Shown: piece by piece, positions 1 to 7,500 of the stretch
How positions within the stretch are numbered: position 1 is the first letter of the stretch
Layout: every line of letters begins with the position of its first letter
From: CAYUWG01 sp964448285
GTDB lineage: Bacteria > Bacteroidota > Ignavibacteria > SZUA-365
NCBI GenBank assembly: GCA_964448285.1
Contig: CAYUWG010000120.1
Span: forward strand, 1-7,924
DNA: 7,924 nucleotides
Direction: 5' to 3'
The notes under the pieces: model-generated
What the model saw: the letters and a program-made list of their open reading frames with translations, nothing else
Databases searched by the model: none
What the model was told of the DNA's origin: nothing
Translations under genes and position numbers: made by a program

Positions 1-72
1 ATCGACAAGATGATGGTCGATGAGGAACGCATGGAAGTCTTCGAGCGGATGAAGACGAAGTACGGGGCATGA
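1..72 (+). CDS. C-terminal end of an unidentified protein (5' partial)
   Basis: Frame 1 is open from the left edge and stops at TGA 70-72, giving 23 residues that end ...MEVFERMKTKYGA. The tail is charged, Met-rich and probably helical, as at the end of a cytoplasmic protein. It is too short to assign to a family. It converges on ptb: the two stop codons are separated by 33 nt (73-105), in which I see no hairpin followed by a T-run, so no intrinsic terminator can be called. That it is coding at all is inferred from the open frame, the sensible amino-acid composition and the fit with the neighbouring gene boundary. Confidence 0.5.
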   Translation: MDKMMVDEERMEVFERMKTKYGA

Positions 73-105
73 CGAATCACTCGCCCTGCCGGACTTCCTC
101 GACGT

Positions 106-1032
106 TTACTCCACTTCCTGTTTCCAGTATTCCGCCATCAGAACACCGAGCGCGATGGAGAGCATCTTCGCGTCGCGTTTGTCCGCGCGTGAGGGAATGA
201 GTATCGGCACCGTTCCTCCTACGATTACGTGCGCGAGCCGATGTCCGGCGAAGTACGTCGTGCTCTTCGCAAGCGAGTTTGCCGATTCGATGTTCGCTGC
301 GAGCAGGATTTCCGCGTGACCCGCCACGGGTGAAGCGAGGCGCTTCTCGCTCGCGGCTTCATCGGAGATCGCATTGTCGAGTGCGAAGGGACCATCGACG
401 ATGCATCCTTTGATCTGGCCGCGTTCGTTCATCTTCGAAAGGGCCGCCGCATCGAGCGTCGATTGCAGTTTCGGGTGAACGAATTCCGTCGCCGACAGCA
501 CGGCAACTTTCGGCAGCGCGTTCCCCAATGCGTGAGCGACCTCCACGGCGTTGTGGATCAAATCGACTTTGTTCATCAAATCCGGTTCGAGCGTCATGCC
601 GCCGTCGGTGATCATGATGAATTTGTTGTCGGTGCGGTGCGGGAATTCGAGAATGAAAATATCGGAAAGCAGCCTGCCGGTCTTTATGCCTGCGCTGTCT
701 CTGAGCACCTCGCGCATCATCGTTCCCGTGTCGATGCCGCCCTTCATGAGGATGTCGCCCTGATGATTCCGAATGAGTTCGATCGCTCTGTGCAGCGCAT
801 CGATGGGATTGGATGTCTTGTGCAACGTGATGCGACCGTCGCGTTCCCAATCGGGGAGCGCCTGGCCGATCGCGCATTCATCGCCGACGAGAATGAGCGT
901 GCAGAGGTTTTCTTCGAGGGCGTCTCGTATGGCTCCGAAGGTTTCTTCGTTGTTCGGGTAAATCACTACGACGGCCGCTTTCGTATCGAGTGTGCGCGCC
1001 GCTTCGAGAAGTTCGTTGAATGTGCGAATCAT
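106..1032 (-). CDS. ptb: Phosphate butyryltransferase (phosphate acetyl/butyryltransferase family)
   Basis: This is a cytoplasmic enzyme that exchanges CoA for phosphate on butyryl-CoA, or on branched-chain acyl-CoAs such as isobutyryl- and isovaleryl-CoA, giving the acyl-phosphate used by butyrate kinase. The 308 residues match the usual length of about 300 for the family. Conserved blocks are visible: DILMKGGIDTGTMMREVL (residues 93-110), VDGPFALDNAIS (212-223) and the C-terminal GHAEILLAANIESANSLAKS (238-257), which leads into VIVGGTVPILIPSRAD (269-284). The sequence alone cannot separate phosphate acetyl- from butyryltransferase; the adjacent butyrate kinase decides for butyryl or branched-chain substrates. 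The ATG at 1032 lies 2 nt after the buk stop, with only a weak purine stretch (AAAAGAG) upstream, so translation is probably coupled to buk. The gene is second in the operon. Confidence 0.93.
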   Translation of the reverse strand: MIRTFNELLEAARTLDTKAAVVVIYPNNEETFGAIRDALEENLCTLILVGDECAIGQALPDWERDGRITLHKTSNPIDALHRAIELIRNHQGDILMKGGIDTGTMMREVLRDSAGIKTGRLLSDIFILEFPHRTDNKFIMITDGGMTLEPDLMNKVDLIHNAVEVAHALGNALPKVAVLSATEFVHPKLQSTLDAAALSKMNERGQIKGCIVDGPFALDNAISDEAASEKRLASPVAGHAEILLAANIESANSLAKSTTYFAGHRLAHVIVGGTVPILIPSRADKRDAKMLSIALGVLMAEYWKQEVE

Positions 1033-1034
1033 AT

Positions 1035-2087
1035 TCAGTACTCTTTTGCTTTTCGTTGACCAGTGAGAACGTCGTGAACGTATTGTGCGATAAGCTCCAT
1101 CTCCAGTTCACCGGGACGGACCATGACGGGTGCGATGAACGAAACGCGTTCTTCGATCCAACCGGTGAGCATCTTCGAATGCGCCAGACCTCCGGTGAGC
1201 ACGATGGCATCGACCCGGCCGGAAAGTACTGTTGACATCGCTCCGATCTCTTTCGCAATCTGATATGCCATCGCTGCATAGATGCCCTTTGCGTATTCGT
1301 CACCCTGCTGAATGCGCCGTTCCACTTCCTCTGCGGAAGTCGTGCCGAGGTAGGCAACGAGTCCTCCGCGTCCCATGACCATCGAACGGAGATGCTGCTC
1401 ATCGCAGTTCTGCGTGATTGCATGTGTGATGAACGGTTGAAGGGGGAGGCCGCCTGTGCGCTCCGGTGAAAACGGGCCGTCGCTCGCAGCGTCATTGACA
1501 TCGATGATGCGACTGCGCTTTACCGGCGCAATAGAGATTCCCCCGCCGAGATGCGCGACCACGATGCGGCCTTCACCATCGGTGATGCCGAGCGCGCGCT
1601 CAGCCCAACGCGCGGCGCCGTGCAGGCTCAATGCATGCGAAAGACTTCGCCGTTCGATGAGCGGGTGGCCGGAGATGCGAGCAACATCAGCCATTTCATC
1701 GACGGACACGGGATCGACGATGAAGGCTTCGCAACCGAACTGCCGGGCGAGTGCATCCGCCATTGCACATCCGAGATTCGAAGCGTGTGCACCGCGTTCC
1801 GCAGCTTTCGCGTCTGCGATCATGCGTGCGTTCACGCGGTACACGCCTCCCTCCACGGGACGAAAAAGACCCCCGAGTGAAGCAATCGCATCGAACGCAC
1901 GATCTTCCTGATGAACCCACGCTTCACATGCTGCCAACCGGAGAGGGATCTGATCCCGGATGCCGGTGGAAAGGAATTCATCCGCAGTGTGACGAATGAC
2001 TTCACGACTCCGAATCTCCCCGTCATCGCTGATAGCGAGTTTCGTCGAGGTCGATCCGGGATTGACAATGAGAACGCGTTTGCTCAT
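1035..2087 (-). CDS. buk: Butyrate kinase (acetokinase family, ASKHA fold)
   Basis: The enzyme transfers phosphate between butyryl-phosphate (or a branched-chain acyl-phosphate) and ADP/ATP, giving the free acid plus ATP in the fermentative direction, or activating the acid in the reverse direction. The 350 residues are the family's normal length. Visible motifs are the N-terminal phosphate loop NPGSTSTK (residues 9-16), HLGGGISI (179-186), the acetokinase signature NDAASDGPFSPERTGGLP (198-215), the adenosine-site block VLTGGLAHS (296-304) and PGELEMELIA (325-334). No key motif is broken. It precedes ptb on the minus strand, opposite to the classical clostridial ptb-buk order. No Shine-Dalgarno sequence precedes the ATG at 2087. 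The 63 nt between the start and the repeat array (2088-2150) must hold the promoter unless it lies inside the array; I recognise no convincing promoter motif there. Substrate preference (straight or branched chain) cannot be read from the sequence. Confidence 0.95.
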   Translation of the reverse strand: MSKRVLIVNPGSTSTKLAISDDGEIRSREVIRHTADEFLSTGIRDQIPLRLAACEAWVHQEDRAFDAIASLGGLFRPVEGGVYRVNARMIADAKAAERGAHASNLGCAMADALARQFGCEAFIVDPVSVDEMADVARISGHPLIERRSLSHALSLHGAARWAERALGITDGEGRIVVAHLGGGISIAPVKRSRIIDVNDAASDGPFSPERTGGLPLQPFITHAITQNCDEQHLRSMVMGRGGLVAYLGTTSAEEVERRIQQGDEYAKGIYAAMAYQIAKEIGAMSTVLSGRVDAIVLTGGLAHSKMLTGWIEERVSFIAPVMVRPGELEMELIAQYVHDVLTGQRKAKEY

Positions 2088-2181
2088 GGACGAAAGCTAA
2101 TGCGTGTTTCGTTCGCAGTGAATGAGGATTGTCATCTCGTCTCTCACGTAGGATCGAACCACTAAGAGCACGAAGAACACG

Positions 2182-2582
2182 AAGTGTCACTCAGTGCTCT
2201 CAGTGCACTTAGTGTTTTCATTGGATCGAACCACTAAGAGCACGAAGAACACTAAGTGTCACTCAGTGCTCTCAGTGTAGTTAGTGTTTTCAATGGATCG
2301 AACCACTAAGAGCACGAAGAACACTAAGTGTCACTCAGTGCTCTCAGTGTACTTAGTGTTTTCATTGGATTGAACCACGAAGGACACGAAGAACACTAAG
2401 TGTCACTCAGTGCTCTCAGTGCACTTAGTGTTTTCATTGGATCGAACCACTAAGAGCACGAAGAACACTAAGTGTCACTCAGTGCTCTCAGTGTAGTTAG
2501 TGTTTTCAATGGATCGAACCACTAAGAGCACGAAGAACACTAAGTGTCACTCAGTGCTCTCAGTGTACTTAGTGTTTTCATT
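2182..2582. repeat. Higher-order direct duplication inside the array (216-bp offset)
   Basis: Positions 2182-2366 and 2398-2582 are identical over 185 bp at an offset of 216 bp, which is three 72-bp units. The unit at 2223 equals that at 2439, the unit at 2295 equals that at 2511, and the distal 41 bp of the units at 2151 and 2367 agree. The TAG and CAAT variants near the unit end occur only in the units at 2223 and 2439. This points to a recent multi-unit duplication rather than independent mutation. The N gap follows directly, so the true extent to the right is unknown. Confidence 0.9.
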
Positions 2583-2583
2583 G

Positions 2584-2683
2584 NNNNNNNNNNNNNNNNN
2601 NNNNNNNNNNNNNNNNNNNNNNNNNNNNNNNNNNNNNNNNNNNNNNNNNNNNNNNNNNNNNNNNNNNNNNNNNNNNNNNNNNN
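2584..2683. other. Assembly gap (100 N) within the repeat array
   Basis: There are exactly 100 N, the conventional placeholder for a gap of unknown size. The sequence enters the gap after unit position 1 and leaves it at unit position 19. If the 72-bp period continues, the missing length is 17 + 72k bases (17, 89, 161 and so on), not 100. The number of repeat copies in the genome is therefore unknown, and a non-repeat insert cannot be excluded. Confidence 0.97.
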
Positions 2684-2949
2684 CACGAAGAACACTAAGT
2701 GTCACTCAGTGCTCTCAGTGTACTTAGTGTTTTCATTGGATTGAACCACGAAAGACACGAAGAACACTAAGTGTCACTCAGTGCTCTCAGTGTACTTAGT
2801 GTTTTCATTGGATTGAACCACGAAGGACACGAAGAACACTAAGTGTCACTCAGTGCTCTCAGTGCACTTAGTGTTTTCATTGGATTGAACCACGAAGGAC
2901 ACGAAGAACCCTAAGTGTCACTCAGTGCTCTTAGTGTACTTAGTGTTAT

Positions 2950-3070
2950 TTCTTCTGGTATGACATGCAGCAATCCGTTGCATGCGCACGATGAGGGAAA
3001 TGGAAGTAGTATGAGATTCAGATTTCATCAATTCGTATGAAGGGCTAATTCAAATCCCTATCTTGGCCGC
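2950..3070. other. Non-coding spacer between the array and the glycosyltransferase gene, with one perfect 6-bp inverted repeat
   Basis: No gene is seen in these 121 nt. Positions 2964-2984 contain CATGCA and its inverse TGCATG around 9 nt; with an inner G-T and C-G pair the stem reaches 8 pairs with a 5-nt loop. It is not followed by a T-run on the plus strand, so it is not a standard terminator; an operator or chance are both possible. A second weak pair, TTCAT (3024-3028) and ATGAA (3037-3041), flanks a short spacer. A promoter for the downstream gene is expected here, but I cannot identify one with confidence. Confidence 0.4.
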
Positions 3071-4594
3071 GTGAATACCGAAGCGCATAACGGGAAACGA
3101 ACCACTTCCATAGTTTTTCTTCTTTGCGGAAGTCTCTTCGCGGTTCTGAATTTCACATACAATCAAACCCGCAATCCGCTCAGCTACGACGAAGGTGATT
3201 ACTACCGCGCAGTCCAGAACGGCTTCTGGACGAACTGGACCGATTCTGACGATATCAGCCTTGCAGACTTCGGCGGCAAAGGTCTGGAAGCTGTTCAGGG
3301 GAAGCGCTCGATTGCGGAATTGTCATCGTTCATCAGAAGCGCGAACAGCACGGCGTTCTTTCGCCATTACCATCCTCCGCTTCCGCTGTACCCGGTTATC
3401 GCGATTCGCGCGCTCTTTCCTCATGATGAGCTGGAGTATCAGATGCGCCTTGCGAATCTCTTCTGGATGCTACTGTGGGTGATCCTCATCGCCGTTCTCT
3501 TTCCGCATCTTGAAAGTCACGCTTGGCTGGCGGCGCTCCTCCTACCGGCTTCGACGGGCTTTGGGATGGCTTCGAGCTATTTCAACATGCACGTTCCGTT
3601 CGCGGTGTTTCTCTCGCTCTTTCTCATCACGTGGATGATCGTGAAAAGCAGGGAAGAGTCCAGGGTGTTTCGGTTTGCGGCACTGTTCTTCCTTGCCTGT
3701 GCGGTGTGTACGGTGGAGTACGGAAGCTTCCTGCTTGCACTGCTCGCGTTGTGGAGTGCACTGGGATTTCTTCGCTCATCGAATCGCGCAGCCTTCCTGC
3801 GATTACGGTTTCGCGACCTTCTGTTTTTTCTGCTCTTCCTTCTCCTGCTCTGGCCTGCGTCGCTTCTTCAACTCAATCTCGCGCGCTCGTATCTCTTCGT
3901 TGCATACATTCTCTACTTTCGCCTCGATCGCATTCCGCCTATGGATACGCTCTGGGATGCTCTTCTCTGGAAGTGGAATTCGAATCCTTTCGAACTGTTC
4001 GTCGCGTTCGTCGTGATCGCACTCGTTGTGGATGGCTGGAGGCGCGTCGTTTCTCACGGACCGTTGTTCGTTTCCGTAGGTTTCATCGCACTGCTCATCG
4101 TTCTGCATTTCAACAGACAACCCGGTTTGCCGTGGTATTTGCTTTCGCTTTTCAGCGTGGTGTTTACGGTGCTCCTCCCGACTCTGCTCGTCGAGTGGAA
4201 AGCAACGTTCGAACGACACTCGCGTGTTTCGATGGCAGGCTTCGCCGGAATAGCGCTCGTGTTCCTTTTGCTTTCGATTCAATTGGCAGAGCGACCACTT
4301 GAGGAGTACCGAATCTCGCTGAAAGAAATCGTGGAGCAAGCGCCGGGAGATACGATCATTGCGCCGGTGAGCATTTACACATGGCTTCAGGGGTATCATC
4401 AGAAGAGACCGTTTCTCTCATATCACGACAGCCTCGGGACGGAGAAGTCTTTCGCGGACAGCGTGGCGCAATGGCGAAGGACGCGACTGGTCATTACGCC
4501 GCAATCATACCAGCCGCCCGATTCAGGCGATGGGGGATGGTATCACGGTTATCGCGTGTTCAAACGCTCATCGTATGATGACGATGGACTTTGA
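3071..4594 (+). CDS. Polytopic membrane glycosyltransferase-like protein (GT39/ArnT-PMT type, GT-C fold)
   Basis: The product is a 507-residue inner-membrane protein with about 11-12 hydrophobic segments, roughly at residues 12-29, 126-146, 152-168, 174-191, 201-216, 219-234, 249-264, 270-284, 305-321, 331-346, 354-373 and 388-404, followed by a soluble tail of about 100 residues. After the first segment, a long predicted periplasmic loop carries SYDEGDYY (38-45) and HYHPPLPLYP (99-108). An acidic DE pair in the first loop and a later H-P-L element are typical of GT-C transferases of the GT39/PMT_2/ArnT group, which move a sugar from a polyprenyl-phosphate donor to protein, lipid A or another acceptor. 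Donor and acceptor cannot be predicted. The GTG at 3071 is the only good start: an in-frame TGA lies at 3038-3040 and no other start codon intervenes. No Shine-Dalgarno sequence is visible. The gene is monocistronic as far as seen and overlaps the convergent propeller gene by 27 bp. The membrane topology is clear; the family call is moderate. Confidence 0.72.
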   Translation: MNTEAHNGKRTTSIVFLLCGSLFAVLNFTYNQTRNPLSYDEGDYYRAVQNGFWTNWTDSDDISLADFGGKGLEAVQGKRSIAELSSFIRSANSTAFFRHYHPPLPLYPVIAIRALFPHDELEYQMRLANLFWMLLWVILIAVLFPHLESHAWLAALLLPASTGFGMASSYFNMHVPFAVFLSLFLITWMIVKSREESRVFRFAALFFLACAVCTVEYGSFLLALLALWSALGFLRSSNRAAFLRLRFRDLLFFLLFLLLLWPASLLQLNLARSYLFVAYILYFRLDRIPPMDTLWDALLWKWNSNPFELFVAFVVIALVVDGWRRVVSHGPLFVSVGFIALLIVLHFNRQPGLPWYLLSLFSVVFTVLLPTLLVEWKATFERHSRVSMAGFAGIALVFLLLSIQLAERPLEEYRISLKEIVEQAPGDTIIAPVSIYTWLQGYHQKRPFLSYHDSLGTEKSFADSVAQWRRTRLVITPQSYQPPDSGDGGWYHGYRVFKRSSYDDDGL

Positions 4595-7500
4595 GATGCG
4601 TTCGCTTCCAGCGTTCAACTGAATGTAATAGACTCCCGGTGCAACGTCTCCAGCACTCCAGACGGCAACGTGCTCTCCGGCCACGAACGATCCTTCGGCA
4701 AGCGTCGCAAGTTCACGTCCCTGCATGTTGAGGATTTTCAGAGTGAGATGTTTCCTGCTGCGCAACGTCCACGGGATCAGCACTTCCCGTTGCTTCGCGA
4801 TGATGGGATGCGGGTACGCGTCTCCCAGATGGATATCACGAGCCGCGGGTAAACGCTTGACGTTCACCGGGCCTCGTGCGAGGTACTGTTGCACGATACC
4901 GGTTTTCGTAACCGCCCAGATGTGTGCCGTGTCCGCATAGGCAAGGGATTGCATTGCGCCGGAAGGGATAAGCTCCGTTCGTCTCCACGTACTGCCGTCG
5001 TTGTCGCTCACCCACGCGCTTGTGTCAGTGAGAATCCAGATCGTCTTCGCTGAAGGATCGGCATGTGCGGCCACCGTTCTCAGACCGTTCATCGGGTAGA
5101 AGGAGGTATTCCACGTGCTGCCGCCGTTCGCCGTTCGCCGTATGCGCCCGCCCATTTCTTCGACGAGCCATCCCTTGTCCTTCGTGAGGAACGCGATGCT
5201 GGAAACGTAGCGGATACTCGGCCCGGCCGTGCGTTCGGTCCATGTCAATCCGCCATCCGTCGTGTGCAGAACCACGGCGTCACTGGCGGGCGATGCATAC
5301 TCGTTCGACGACGCGAACCATCCGTTCTGCTCGTCGGTGAATTCCAACGTGTTGTAGAGGGGAATGCGCGCGAACGGCCCTTGCTGTCGTCCCCACGTTG
5401 CGCCGCCATCGGTCGTCCGGAAAATTTCCGTCAAGCCTTTCTGTCCCTGGCTCAATGCTAAACCGTTCAGCGCATCTTTGAAGTGCAGATTGCCGAAACG
5501 CGAATCGATGCCGTAAAGGACAGCCGTCCACGTTGCGCCACCGTCCGTAGTTTTCCAGATGTGGCCGCTGCCTGTGTTGACGAGGCTTTGCGGACCGCCC
5601 GTACCGGCATAAGCCGTGTTCTTGTCAAGTGCCGCGATCGATATCACCGAAGCGTTCGTGGGGAGTTTCAGATGTTGCCACGTGTGACCGAGATCGACGG
5701 AGCGGGAAACCCAGCCTGTGTCCCGCGCCATCCAGAGCGAGCGGTCGGGTGAGGCAGCAGCGTAATTCACTGCCGTGGAGGTCGGTGTGCTCGAAACGAT
5801 TGCCCAATCCGTCGTGATCACGTCCCCAGTGGAAAGAGAGAAAGTTTGCGTGGTGCTTCCTGCTCCGTTCGATGCACGTATGGTGAACCGCGCAAACAGG
5901 TCCGAAGCATCCCACCGAACGACGCCGAGTTTCGGGTCGATTGTCGCGCGCGAAGGCGCTTCGAGAAGTTCGAAGGAAGGCTGTGGACTGGCGGTGACAA
6001 CCGGTGCATACGTGAACCACTGGCCAGGCAGCAGCATCGTCGTATCGGGACGCGAGAGAAACTGCGGCGCAGACTGCGGGATGTCCTTCCATTGCAAATC
6101 GTACAGGCCCCGGCCATGCGTGAATGCCCTGAGCGTTCCCGTGTTCGCATTGTACTTCAGCTTCTGCACGGAGAGCGCGGGCATACCCGTTCCGAAGCGT
6201 TGCCACTGCCCGTCGGCATTTTCCGAGATGAACGTCCCGAGGTCCGTCGCAATGACGAGCTTGCCGTCGAGAGCGATGATATCGTTGACGGGGAGGTTCG
6301 GGAGATTGCCGTTGAGTGAACTCCACGTATTTCCATAATCGCTTGAACGCCATACTTTCTCCACGCCGTACGTGCTGAAGGTTGCGTAGAGCACACCGGG
6401 CGAAACGCTGTGGACCGAACTCATGGATGCGATCGGCAAGGTGCCCGACCCGCGCAGGTTCCATGTCGTGCCTGCGTCGAAGGACATTGCAACGGCTCCC
6501 GGTGCGCCGGCCAACACGACACGACCGTCATACGGCGTTACAGAAACCGCAGTAATGAAATAACAGGAATTGCCGACAGGGAACAGACACGTTTGCAACT
6601 GCCTCCAACTGCGTCCTTCGTCCGTGGTCTTGTACATGCGATACGTTCCGAGATAGAGCGTCGATGGATCGTTCCAATCCATATCGAGCGCGATGTAAAA
6701 GAGAGACTGGTCATTCGGGAGGTTCCCGACTGCCCATGACCACGTTCGTCCGAAATCATCCGAGCGCCAGAGCTTCAATCGCTCCTGCGTGGTGTAAAGG
6801 ATGTTCGGTTGCTTCGGATTGATTGCGCCGTTGCCGCCGTCGCCGTAGAGGACTTGTTCGAATGAAGGCTGGGCGAACGAAATCTTCGTGCCGTTGTCTT
6901 GACTCCCTCCGAAGAGAAGCGCATCCTGGCTTGGGTGCAAAGCGCCGCCGATGAATTGCGTGATCGACATGCCGATGTCGCGTTTCTCCCACGCGGTGCC
7001 GTTCTGTGTCGTGAGAAAAAGTCCGCCGTCGTTTCCGATGAATACACGGTCGGGGTTGCGCGGATCGAATTCGATCTCGTGCTGATCGACGTGAAGAATG
7101 CCGCCGGCTAATTGGTCGGGCATACGCTCCCATGTTGCGCCGCCGTCGGATGAACGAATGAGCTTGACTCCGCCCGCAAAGACGATATCCGGATTCGTGG
7201 GGTGAACGCCGATAATGTTATCGAACCATCCCTGTGACGCCATGTAGTCGAACGGCACGTCGAGCTTCGTCCAACTCGCACCGGCATTCGTCGTTTTGAA
7301 CACGCCGAGAAGAGGCGTCGTCTCGCCGCCCGTGATTTCCGAAACGCCGATGTAGAGGACGTTCGGATTACCGGCACAGATACCGATAGCCGTTCTCCCC
7401 ATGAGTGAATCGACCACGCCGATATCGAGCTTGAACCACGTATCACCGCCGTCGGTGGTCTTGAACATCCCGTATCGCTGTGCCGATGCGCTGCCGAACA

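Larger units (their letters stand above)
2151..2949. repeat. Tandem array of a 72-bp unit with internal dyad symmetry (about 10 visible copies)
   Basis: Unit starts (GGATCGAACC or GGATTGAACC) fall at 2151, 2223, 2295, 2367, 2439 and 2511, then, after the N gap, at 2738, 2810 and 2882. A partial copy at 2684-2737 implies a start at 2666. The spacing is exactly 72 within each block, with no indels until the last copy degenerates after about 2947. Within a unit, CACTAAG-like heptamers start at positions 10, 19 and 28, and inverted CTCAGTG/CTTAGTG heptamers start at 40, 49 and 58. All three pairs are symmetric about position 37, so one unit can form a long imperfect hairpin. Two left-half types occur: type A has CACTAAGAGCAC (copies at 2151, 2223, 2295, 2439, 2511) and type B has CACGAAGGACAC or a one-base variant (2367, 2738, 2810, 2882). 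There are no CRISPR-like unique spacers. From memory, ACCACGAAGGACACGAAG-type motifs recur in intergenic repeats of environmental bacteria; I could not verify this. Function is unknown. Confidence 0.96.

Noticed and set aside
73..105. Possible bidirectional terminator between the left-edge gene and ptb
   Set aside because: No stem followed by a T-run (or preceded by an A-run) can be found in the 33-nt gap.
463..1059. Plus-strand 198-residue open frame opposite ptb
   Set aside because: It is antisense to a gene with clear family motifs, and its composition is that of a shadow frame with no recognisable domain.
2500..2744. Open frames running through the repeat array and the N gap (24-codon periodic peptide)
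   Set aside because: The unit is a multiple of three, so any stop-free frame stays open automatically. The frame includes 100 N of invented length that is out of phase with the array, and the unit variant TAG at positions 56-58 (copies at 2223 and 2439) stops the same frame. There is no start context.
2151..2949. CRISPR array
   Set aside because: The whole 72-bp period is conserved, with no unique spacers between shorter repeats, and no cas genes are present in the window.
3059..3066. TATCTTGG resembling a Bacteroidota -7 element just upstream of the GTG at 3071
   Set aside because: The match to TAnnTTTG is imperfect, no -33 element sits at the right distance, and it would require a leaderless transcript.
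3803..4399. Minus-strand 198-residue open frame opposite the membrane glycosyltransferase
   Set aside because: It is highly charged and low in complexity because it is the complement of hydrophobic codons in a polytopic membrane protein; the plus-strand frame explains the sequence.
5625..6464. Minus-strand 279-residue open frame and other long shadow frames inside the propeller gene
   Set aside because: They lie in alternative frames of a continuous gene with regular Asp-box repeats, show no domains of their own and are rich in Arg/His/Ala as expected from the wrong frame of moderately GC-rich DNA.
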